A stretch of 13,297 nt of DNA from an uncultured Prevotellaceae bacterium (lineage in GTDB: Bacteria; Bacteroidota; Bacteroidia; Bacteroidales; Bacteroidaceae), in the NCBI GenBank assembly GCA_947303695.1, contig CAMYYX010000037.1, positions 1 to 13,297 on the forward strand. Reading direction: 5' to 3'. The notes beneath the pieces are model-generated. The model was not told the origin of the DNA and searched no databases. It saw only the letters and a list, made by a program, of their open reading frames with translations. Shown piece after piece: positions 1-5,392 of the stretch (the first letter of the stretch is position 1; every line of letters begins with the position of its first letter). The position numbers were made by a program, and so were the translations under genes.

Positions 1-39
1 TTCAAACAAGTTTGGCATTATATTCGGCTCAATCGCATT

Positions 40-66
40 TTTAAGAAGTTTAAGAAGTTTAAGGGT
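40..66. repeat. Short 9-bp tandem repeat (TTTAAGAAG), about 2.7 copies
   Basis: The unit TTTAAGAAG occurs at 40-48 and 49-57, and a third, degenerate copy follows at 58-66. It lies in the non-coding stretch downstream of the lipoprotein gene. No function is evident. It resembles AT-rich slippage-prone microsatellites and is too short for a CRISPR or VNTR call. Confidence 0.7.
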
Positions 67-80
67 TTAATATCCCCAAT

Positions 81-163
81 GTCGCATGCGACGTGCCCAT
101 GGGGCATACCCCGCCGCCTTGGCGAGCCGTCATCTCTCGGGGCTTAGTCGCCAGAGCCCCATG
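81..163. other. GC-rich palindromic patch spanning the 3' end of the lipoprotein gene
   Basis: This patch is much richer in GC than the flanking DNA. It contains a perfect 12-bp palindrome GTCGCATGCGAC (81-92) and the 8-bp palindrome CCCATGGG (96-103). Long-range inverted repeats are CATGGGGC (98-105) with GCCCCATG (156-163), TGGCGA (120-125) with TCGCCA (148-153), CCCCG (109-113) with CGGGG (138-142), and GGGGCT (139-144) with AGCCCC (155-160). Several of these are mutually exclusive or knotted. The structure runs across the lipoprotein stop codon at 144-146. No T-tract follows on either strand, so it is not a standard intrinsic terminator. It could be an mRNA 3'-end structure or a REP-like palindromic element. 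Confidence 0.5.
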
Positions 164-641
164 CTTTAATCTGTTCGCCCCGATATGTGCCTTTCAACAG
201 GTTTCCACCTGCATAGATGGCACCACGGAACACCTCTTTTCCAACGTCATCGCAGGCTGTGATGAGTCCCGTCTTGGGGTTCACATCCGCCTTAAATTGT
301 TCTCCACGAATAGATAATGTAGCCCAATCGTGTTCTTCTCCCAAAGGGAAGTCTACTACATATTGTTCGCCATCACCAAAGAAGAAATAGGTGCCTCCGA
401 AAGAGGTCCATACTTCGTTTTCCCAATCATCATCTGAGCCTTCATCATCACTTTCTGAGATTGCCTCTTCTTCGTCGATTTCTGCTGTTGCACTATCTTC
501 ATCACTACCCTCATCCGTTTCAATCACAGCTTCGTTTTCGTCTGTAGCGTCATCAGTAGTAGCTGCTTTCTTTTCGTTACACGCCGTAAATGCGAGCATG
601 CAAATCAAGGCAATTACCAAAGTCCAATTATTCGTTTTCAT
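144..641 (-). CDS. Small acidic lipoprotein of unknown function
   Basis: This 165-residue protein starts with a charged N-terminus, a hydrophobic stretch (about residues 7-20) and a lipobox ending FTAC, which puts the lipid-modified Cys at residue 21. Residues 29-74 form a very acidic, low-complexity linker of Asp, Glu, Ser and Thr. Residues 75-165 form a small, probably beta-rich globular part with aromatics (FGGTYFFFGDGEQY) and repeated Gly turns. I do not recognise the globular domain. The acidic linker probably holds it away from the membrane; in Bacteroidetes, acidic residues soon after the Cys can favour surface export, but here the acidic run starts about eight residues after it, so final location is open. 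It is a single gene with its own promoter box at 683-691, divergent from the antiporter operon. A Ser-rich ORF on the opposite strand is only the shadow of the acidic linker. Confidence 0.8.
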   Translation of the reverse strand: MKTNNWTLVIALICMLAFTACNEKKAATTDDATDENEAVIETDEGSDEDSATAEIDEEEAISESDDEGSDDDWENEVWTSFGGTYFFFGDGEQYVVDFPLGEEHDWATLSIRGEQFKADVNPKTGLITACDDVGKEVFRGAIYAGGNLLKGTYRGEQIKAWGSGD

Positions 642-682
642 TGTCTCTTAAGTTTATGGTTTATATTTGTTGTATTACGAAG

Positions 683-691
683 GCAAAGATA
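683..691 (-). promoter_or_regulatory. Bacteroidetes-type -7 box for the lipoprotein gene
   Basis: On the minus strand the sequence is TATCTTTGC, an exact match to the TAnnTTTGC box used by the primary sigma factor of Bacteroidetes. It lies 42 nt upstream of the lipoprotein ATG, giving an inferred leader of about 35-40 nt. The region expected to hold the -33 TTTG element is the A/T-rich repeat, with only TTTC/TTTT-like matches. Confidence 0.6.
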
Positions 692-694
692 AGG

Positions 695-734
695 AAAAAT
701 GTAAAAATGAAAAAATGAAAGAATGAAAAAATGG
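695..734. repeat. 8-bp tandem repeat, five copies (consensus AAAAATGA)
   Basis: Five units follow each other exactly: AAAAATGT (695-702), AAAAATGA (703-710 and 711-718), AAGAATGA (719-726) and AAAAATGG (727-734). The array lies between the divergent lipoprotein promoter and the antiporter promoter core. A related but degenerate array with period 8-9 sits in the same relative position upstream of the second promoter core (10673-10722). A-rich arrays upstream of a promoter may act as UP-like or bending DNA, and copy number could vary by slippage. Confidence 0.8.
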
Positions 735-752
735 AAAAAGAAGGCCAAAATA

Positions 753-804
753 GCAAAAATAGTAAATAGTAAATGGTTAAATAGTAAATTTTTACTACCT
801 TTGC
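753..804 (+). promoter_or_regulatory. Promoter module of the antiporter operon (copy 1 of a duplicated core)
   Basis: The right end is TACCTTTGC (796-804), a perfect Bacteroidetes -7 box 35 nt upstream of the antiporter ATG. Upstream are repeated GTAAAT units (762, 769, 784) and an inverted repeat GTAAA-TT-TTTAC (784-795) that abuts the -7 box. The left end, GCAAAAATA (753-761), reads TATTTTTGC on the minus strand, so a second -7-like box faces the lipoprotein gene. The whole 52-bp segment matches the minus-strand segment 10674-10624 with two substitutions and one 1-base gap. Confidence 0.7.
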
Positions 805-838
805 AGCACCAAACCATTTTTAGCAAAATGCACTCAAC

Positions 839-2974
839 ATGGACTCAGTGACCTCATACTTGCACCTACCTATCCAGGATCCGACTTGGGTATTCTTCTT
901 GGTGCTACTCATTATTTTGTTCGCTCCACTGCTGTTCGCCAAACTGCGCATCCCACATATTATCGGGTTGATTCTGGCAGGAGTGCTGATTGGAGAGCAC
1001 GGGTTCAATATACTGGAAAGAGACACGAGCTTCAAGTTGTTTGGACAGGTAGGCATCTACTACATCATGTTTCTTGCGGGTTTGGAGATGGACTTAGTGG
1101 GATTCAAACGAAACTTATCGAAAGGTCTTCAATTCGGTGCTTTGACGGCACTTATTCCGTTCGCTTTTGGTTTCATCACAGGCTATTACATCCTACATTA
1201 TTCGATGTCGGCATCGTTGCTGCTTTCGTGTATCTTTGCATCGCATACGATCGTATCCTATCCGATTGTGGCTCGATATGGTTTGACAAAGCATCCTGCT
1301 GTCACGATTACGATTTCAGCAACAATGATTGCGCTTCTGTTTGCCCTGTTGGTACTCGCTCTTATATCGGGTCAATACAAAGGGGAGGCTGACACATGGT
1401 TTTGGCTGTTGTTCGCCGTGAAGTGTGTAGCGTATTTTGCGGGTGTCATCATCTTCTTCCCAATGATCATCCGTTGGTTCTTCAAGCATTATACCGAGCG
1501 AGTCATTCAGTACATCTTTGTCATCATGATGGTGTTCTTAGCTGCTGCATTGGCTAACCTGTGTGGTTTGGAAGGCTTACTCGGAGCGTTCATTGCCGGA
1601 TTGATTTTCAATCGTTTCATCCCTCATACATCACCCCTGATGAACAGAATAGAGTTCGTCGGAAACGCATTGTTTATTCCATATTTCCTTGTAGGAGTAG
1701 GTATGTTGGTCAATCTGAAGCCGTTGCTGAAAGATGTGGATGCCATTGTAGTGGTACTCATCATCGTGGTAGCCAGTACGCTTTCAAAACTGATTGCTTC
1801 GACCATCTCCCGTAAATTATTCCATTTCAATCATGCACAAGGATTGGTGATGTTCGGTCTTTCAGAAGCCCATGCAGCAGGTGCAATTGCAATGGTGATG
1901 GTGGGAACGTCGTTGGAGGTGAGCCCTGGTGTGCCGCTGATGAGCAATGCTGTTTTGGACGGTGTTGTATTGATGATTCTCATTTCATGTATCATCAGTT
2001 CGATGGCCACCGATCAGGGAGCACGCAAGCTGAGGTTGCAATTAGAAAACAGCGAAGAGACTTCAGAAAGCCGTCCTGCTGATGATGAGAAGATCATGGT
2101 ATTGGTGAAAGACACATCAAAACTGCAAAACATCTTGCAAACAGCCATTATGATGCGCAATACTGCGTTAAATCGCGGACTGATTTGTTTGAATGTAGTG
2201 AACGATGCAGATTACACCGAAAAGTCACAAGCAAAAAGCAGAGAGACCCTCCATATGGCAGAAGACATCTGTTCTGCAGCCGATGTACCGATTCAGACAC
2301 AAAGCCGTCTGGCTGTTAACATCGTAAACGGAGTTGTGCACAGCATGCGTGAGAACGATGCGTCGGAGATACTGATAGGTATTCATGATCAGCAGAATAG
2401 CGACAAATCCTATTACGGGCAGTTTGCTAACGGATTGATTCAAAGTATGGAACGACAACTAATTATCGTTGACTATATCCAGCCAGTAAATACCATCCGG
2501 AAAATTGTCGTAGCAGTTCCTGAGCGGGCAGAGTACGAAGTAGGATTCTATCGGTGGGTATGCCGATTGGCACGATTGGCCGGCGAAATTGGCTGCCGCA
2601 TCGAATTCCGCACTTCAGAGGCCACCGGACAACATATTCATCACTACATGCAGCAATACTTCAAGAATGTGAGAGCAGAATATAAGATGCTGGATTCGCT
2701 GAGTGACCTGAAAGCGTTGAAGGACGAACTGAACCCTGATCACCTGTTTGTGATTGTGACAGCACGACAAGGGGGTATCAGCTACCACACATCATTCAGC
2801 AAGATTCCTGAACTGCTACAAGCTCACTTCAGTCATTGTAGTGTGATGATGATTTATCCCGATCAATTCGGAGAAAACAACGAGATATACTCATTCTCTG
2901 CACCATTAGTCAAGCGCTATGAGATGACTCGGGTGTCAAAATGGATGTCGAAATGGATTAGTAAAGTAGGATAA
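839..2974 (+). CDS. CPA2-type cation/proton antiporter with C-terminal USP-like region
   Basis: This is a 711-residue inner-membrane protein. Residues about 15-390 form the multi-helix CPA2 (Kef/NapA-like) exchanger domain, recognisable from RIPHIIGLILAGVLIG (37-52), FLAGLEMDL (78-86), GLEGLLGAFIAGL (243-255) and VGVGMLVNL (285-293). Residues about 415-545 and 553-675 are soluble and look like two universal-stress-protein-type alpha/beta units. No TrkA-N/RCK domain is present, so it is not a classical KefB/C. It probably exchanges Na+ or K+ for H+ in pH or ion homeostasis; the ion cannot be told from sequence. In the helix that usually carries the Asp-Asp or Asn-Asp ion site, residues 158-172 read TISATMIALLFALLV, with Ala165-Leu166 where the acidic pair is expected. 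It is the first gene of an operon, with only 2 nt before the ABC gene. Confidence 0.85.
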   Translation: MDSVTSYLHLPIQDPTWVFFLVLLIILFAPLLFAKLRIPHIIGLILAGVLIGEHGFNILERDTSFKLFGQVGIYYIMFLAGLEMDLVGFKRNLSKGLQFGALTALIPFAFGFITGYYILHYSMSASLLLSCIFASHTIVSYPIVARYGLTKHPAVTITISATMIALLFALLVLALISGQYKGEADTWFWLLFAVKCVAYFAGVIIFFPMIIRWFFKHYTERVIQYIFVIMMVFLAAALANLCGLEGLLGAFIAGLIFNRFIPHTSPLMNRIEFVGNALFIPYFLVGVGMLVNLKPLLKDVDAIVVVLIIVVASTLSKLIASTISRKLFHFNHAQGLVMFGLSEAHAAGAIAMVMVGTSLEVSPGVPLMSNAVLDGVVLMILISCIISSMATDQGARKLRLQLENSEETSESRPADDEKIMVLVKDTSKLQNILQTAIMMRNTALNRGLICLNVVNDADYTEKSQAKSRETLHMAEDICSAADVPIQTQSRLAVNIVNGVVHSMRENDASEILIGIHDQQNSDKSYYGQFANGLIQSMERQLIIVDYIQPVNTIRKIVVAVPERAEYEVGFYRWVCRLARLAGEIGCRIEFRTSEATGQHIHHYMQQYFKNVRAEYKMLDSLSDLKALKDELNPDHLFVIVTARQGGISYHTSFSKIPELLQAHFSHCSVMMIYPDQFGENNEIYSFSAPLVKRYEMTRVSKWMSKWISKVG

Positions 2975-2976
2975 CT

Positions 2977-3741
2977 ATGATAACGATAAAGAATATAACC
3001 AAAAGTTTTGGGTCGCTTCAAGTGCTCAAAGGTGTCAGCCTGGAAATCAACAAAGGCGAAATAGTGAGCATCGTAGGTCCAAGTGGAGCAGGAAAAACCA
3101 CCTTATTACAAATTATTGGTACACTAGAAGGTGCCGATAGCGGTGAAATCGTCATAAATGGAAAGAAAGTCGATGGAATGGGTAAGGTGGAACAGGCTAA
3201 ATTCCGCAACCAAGAACTGGGATTCGTCTTTCAGTTTCATCAGCTTTTGCCCGAATTCACCGCATTGGAAAACGTGATGATTCCTGCGCTCATCGCAAAG
3301 AAATCAAAACGTGAGGCAAAGAAAAAGGCAATGGAATTGTTGGATTTGTTGGGATTGAAAGAACGGGCCAACCACAAGCCAAACGAATTGTCGGGCGGAG
3401 AGAAACAGCGTGTTGCCGTTGCGCGAGCACTGATCAACAATCCGGCTGTGATATTGGCCGATGAGCCATCAGGAAGCCTTGACAGTAAAAACAAAACAGA
3501 ACTACATCAACTGTTCTTTGATTTACGTGACCGATTCGGGCAGACCTTTGTCATCGTGACGCACGATGAAGAACTGGCAAAACTGACAGATAGGACTATC
3601 CACTTAAAAGACGGTGAAGTAGTGGCTGATGAAGAAATAAAGGATAATGATAGTATAGAACCTACAGAAACGAATGATAATGAAAATAGCGGAACAATCC
3701 ATACGGCTGGGGAAGAGGAACCAACTGACGGTGCTGCGTGA
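2977..3741 (+). CDS. LolD-like ABC transporter ATP-binding protein
   Basis: This 254-residue cytoplasmic ATPase subunit has every nucleotide-binding motif: Walker A GPSGAGKTT (34-42), a Q-loop around FVFQFHQLLPEFTA (83-96), signature LSGGEKQR (138-145), Walker B VILADEPSG (158-166) and the H-loop His in VTHDE (194-198). The sequence is closest to the LolD/MacB-type ATPases that power lipoprotein release or mechanotransmission exporters. Such proteins need a FtsX/LolCE-type permease, and none is encoded in this window, so the substrate is unknown. Residues 219-254 are an acidic, Thr/Asn-rich tail beyond the usual family end at about 220-230. The codons of its last part overlap the start of the next gene by 68 nt. 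Confidence 0.9.
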   Translation: MITIKNITKSFGSLQVLKGVSLEINKGEIVSIVGPSGAGKTTLLQIIGTLEGADSGEIVINGKKVDGMGKVEQAKFRNQELGFVFQFHQLLPEFTALENVMIPALIAKKSKREAKKKAMELLDLLGLKERANHKPNELSGGEKQRVAVARALINNPAVILADEPSGSLDSKNKTELHQLFFDLRDRFGQTFVIVTHDEELAKLTDRTIHLKDGEVVADEEIKDNDSIEPTETNDNENSGTIHTAGEEEPTDGAA

Positions 3742-4564
3742 AGTAGATTTTGGTGTCTATCTTGACGGAGGAGACATTGGTGACATTCTGTTACCAAAAC
3801 GCTATGTACCCAACGAGTGCAAGGTTGGTGACGTAGTGGATGTCTTTCTGTATCTGGACAGCGAAGAACGATTAATTGCAACTACAGAGCACCCATTGGT
3901 AGAAGTGGGACAATTTGCCTTTCTGGAGGTGAAATGGATTAACCAATTCGGAGCCTTTCTTGACTGGGGATTGATGAAAGACCTATTCTGTCCATTCAAG
4001 GAACAGAAAATGCGGATGCAGCAAGGGAAAAAGTATGTCATATATTGTTATATCGACACACTTACTTCACGTATCGTCGCATCAGCTAAGGTAGAAAAGT
4101 TCTTTTCAAAAGAACCGCCACCATATCAAGTAGGGGATATGGTAGAGGTTATGATTCAACAGAAAACGGACCTTGGCTTCAAAGCCATCGTTGAAGGACG
4201 TTACGGTGGATTGATCTATCAAAACGAACTGTTCCGTGACATCCATACAGGTGACATACTTTCCGCTTATGTAAAGACCATCCGTCCTGATGGCAAACTC
4301 GACATCACATTGCAGCATCAAGGCATGCAGCACGTAATGGATTTCTCAGAACAACTCTATCAATATCTGCGTGAAGACGAGAACGGCTTTTGTCCATATC
4401 ACGATAAAAGTCCTGCCGAAGAAATCTACGCAGCGTTTAAAGTCAGCAAGAAAACTTTTAAGAAAGCTGTTGGTGATTTATACAAACGCAACATCATTTT
4501 ACTAAAACCTGATGGTTTATATCTAACAGACGAAGGTAAAATTACAGGCGTCATCGAAGACTAA
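3674..4564 (+). CDS. S1-domain RNA-binding protein of the CvfB/YitL family
   Basis: This 296-residue protein has three S1-like OB folds (about residues 10-72, 76-140 and 150-215) and a C-terminal winged helix (about 228-290). Typical family stretches are VDFGVYLDG (24-32), DILLPKRYVP (37-46), WINQFGAFLDWGLMKDLF (88-105) and VSKKTFKKAVGDLYKRNII (257-275). CvfB in Staphylococcus aureus binds RNA and influences virulence gene expression; in Bacteroidetes its role is not established. Start choice: two in-frame ATGs exist, at 3674 and 3680, and family similarity begins near residue 10, so the start must lie inside the ABC reading frame. The overlap is 62-68 nt and implies translational coupling. 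It is the last gene of the operon, ending 3 nt before an intrinsic terminator. Confidence 0.85.
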   Translation: MIMKIAEQSIRLGKRNQLTVLREVDFGVYLDGGDIGDILLPKRYVPNECKVGDVVDVFLYLDSEERLIATTEHPLVEVGQFAFLEVKWINQFGAFLDWGLMKDLFCPFKEQKMRMQQGKKYVIYCYIDTLTSRIVASAKVEKFFSKEPPPYQVGDMVEVMIQQKTDLGFKAIVEGRYGGLIYQNELFRDIHTGDILSAYVKTIRPDGKLDITLQHQGMQHVMDFSEQLYQYLREDENGFCPYHDKSPAEEIYAAFKVSKKTFKKAVGDLYKRNIILLKPDGLYLTDEGKITGVIED

Positions 4565-4567
4565 AAA

Positions 4568-4590
4568 TGCGATGAAATCGCAATTTTTTT
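4568..4590 (+). terminator. Intrinsic terminator of the antiporter-ABC-S1 operon
   Basis: TGCGAT (4568-4573) pairs perfectly with ATCGCA (4577-4582) around a GAA loop, and T7 follows at 4584-4590. Two more T-runs lie just downstream (about 4593-4598 and 4604-4610). It starts 3 nt after the S1 gene stop codon. Confidence 0.85.
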
Positions 4591-4687
4591 CTATTTTTTC
4601 TCGTTTTTTTGGCGAAAAACCCCCAAAAGAACTAAATTCCCACACATTATGACGAGTTTGCCGATAATGCAGTATTTGTATTATCCG

Positions 4688-4696
4688 TAACTTTGC
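4688..4696 (+). promoter_or_regulatory. Promoter -7 box upstream of the candidate non-coding RNA
   Basis: TAACTTTGC exactly fits TAnnTTTGC and points into a gap with no plus-strand gene. The -33 region is weak: TTTG occurs at 4657-4660, about 27 nt upstream rather than the usual 19-21. An inverted repeat GATAAT (4663-4668) / ATTATC (4680-4685) lies just upstream of the box and could be an operator. The inferred transcript start is about 4700. Confidence 0.5.
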
Positions 4697-4699
4697 ACC

Positions 4700-4967
4700 G
4701 TTAAAAGAAATATAGGATAGTGTTTGTAAAAAATCATTAAGCAAAAAGTTTTCATAATAATTAAGTTAGACTGGTTAATAGTTAAGTATGGATTTATTAA
4801 TGCTTGTTCGGGAACCGTGAGGATTCCGAACAAGCAGAATCCAAAAAACAAAAAATGATTATTGAGATACACAACCATATACTTGTATACTCTCTTACTA
4901 TCTATTACACTACTAATCTATGAATCCGAAAGAAAGACCGACTGAAGAGTCGGTCTTTCGGTTTTTT
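4700..4967 (+). ncRNA. Candidate structured small RNA, possibly 6S-like
   Basis: The stretch between the S1 gene terminator and ybeY has no convincing ORF, but it has its own -7 box (4688-4696) and a strong terminator (4926-4967), predicting an RNA of roughly 265 nt. Near its middle is a hairpin (4801-4836): an 11-bp perfect stem TGCTTGTTCGG / CCGAACAAGCA continues through a G-U and an A-U pair and one A-A mismatch to CC-GUGA-GG, a GNRA tetraloop. Further helices are TGGATT (4789-4794) / AATCCA (4838-4843), AATCATT (4732-4738) / AATGATT (4854-4860), and an outer ATAG/CTAT (4712-4715 / 4918-4921) plus TAGTGT/ACACTA (4718-4723 / 4907-4912). One long imperfect rod with an apical hairpin and an AT-rich open middle recalls 6S RNA, and Rfam lists a 6S-Flavo family for Bacteroidetes. 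This identity is inference only. Confidence 0.5.
4926..4967 (+). terminator. Strong intrinsic terminator, possibly bidirectional
   Basis: AAAGACCGACT (4933-4943) pairs perfectly with AGTCGGTCTTT (4948-4958) around a GAAG loop. The stem can extend to 14 bp by pairing CCG (4926-4928) with CGG (4959-4961), leaving a 4-nt bulge in the left arm. T6 follows on the plus strand (4962-4967). On the minus strand the same hairpin comes just after the ybeY stop codon, with a weaker T-rich tail, so it may also end the minus-strand operon. Confidence 0.85.
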
Positions 4968-4969
4968 AT

Positions 4970-5392
4970 TTATAAGTCTTTCAATATCGAGAGGGCTTTA
5001 TTTTCAGCGGCCTCCATGATGGCACGTTCACCAGGTCCTTTATCGTTGATTCCACAAAGGTGTAATATCCCATGAATAATGACCCTATGTAATTCTTCCT
5101 GATAGGCAGTGTGCTGTTGCTCTGCGTTAGAAGCCACTGTGTCCAAGCTGATAAAGATATCTCCCCTGATAGTATGACCCAATGAATCGTCAAACGTTAT
5201 GATATCCGTGTAGTAATCATGTTGCAGAAACTGACGGTTGACTTCAAGAATCTTGGCGTCATCACAGAAAATATAAGCGATTTCACCGACATTCCGCCCA
5301 TATGATTCCGCAACTGCTCCTATCCATTCTTTTATTTTAATGCTGTCGATGGATGGGATAGAGACGCCATCACTTAGAAAGCTGATCTTCAT
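4970..5392 (-). CDS. ybeY: Endoribonuclease YbeY (rRNA maturation factor)
   Basis: YbeY is a metal-dependent single-strand RNase involved in 16S rRNA 3'-end maturation and ribosome quality control. With the start at 5392 the protein has 140 residues, normal for the family. The core is visible: an Asn-Arg-rich segment EVNRQFLQHDYYTDIITFD (50-68), RGDIFIS (76-82) and the zinc motif HGILHLCG (107-114). The third ligand, His in the usual HGxLHLxGYDH, is here Asp117 (GINDK); Bacteroidetes homologues usually have GYKDK there. An upstream in-frame ATG at 5416 would add eight residues (MLSLNKKT) and lengthen the overlap with the protease gene. I prefer 5392 because similarity starts at MKISF; the overlap is then 23 nt. 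It is the last gene of the operon. Confidence 0.88.
   Translation of the reverse strand: MKISFLSDGVSIPSIDSIKIKEWIGAVAESYGRNVGEIAYIFCDDAKILEVNRQFLQHDYYTDIITFDDSLGHTIRGDIFISLDTVASNAEQQHTAYQEELHRVIIHGILHLCGINDKGPGERAIMEAAENKALSILKDL

Noticed and set aside
40..66. Possible CRISPR or direct-repeat array in TTTAAGAAG units
   Set aside because: Units are 9 bp with no spacers and fewer than three good copies, so this is only a microsatellite.
391..651. Ser-rich plus-strand ORF opposite the lipoprotein gene
   Set aside because: Its composition is the reverse complement of the acidic Asp/Glu/Ser linker; it has no promoter and no family resemblance.
638..826. Minus-strand ORF full of Phe, Leu and His upstream of the lipoprotein gene
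   Set aside because: It is the translation of the A-rich tandem repeat and promoter core, not a membrane protein.
828..851. Seven-codon upstream ORF (MHSTWTQ) overlapping the antiporter start
   Set aside because: ATG and stop are in a different frame and could act as a coupling ORF, but it is too short, has no ribosome site and can easily arise by chance.
4788..4820. Ten-codon ORF (MDLLMLVREP) within the candidate RNA
   Set aside because: It runs into the stem of the central hairpin and lacks a ribosome-binding site; the structure explains the sequence better than coding does.
4801..4836. SRP (4.5S) RNA domain IV, because of the GNRA-capped stem
   Set aside because: The asymmetric internal loop typical of SRP RNA is absent, and the flanking sequence does not fit. 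RNase P and tmRNA core motifs are also not seen.
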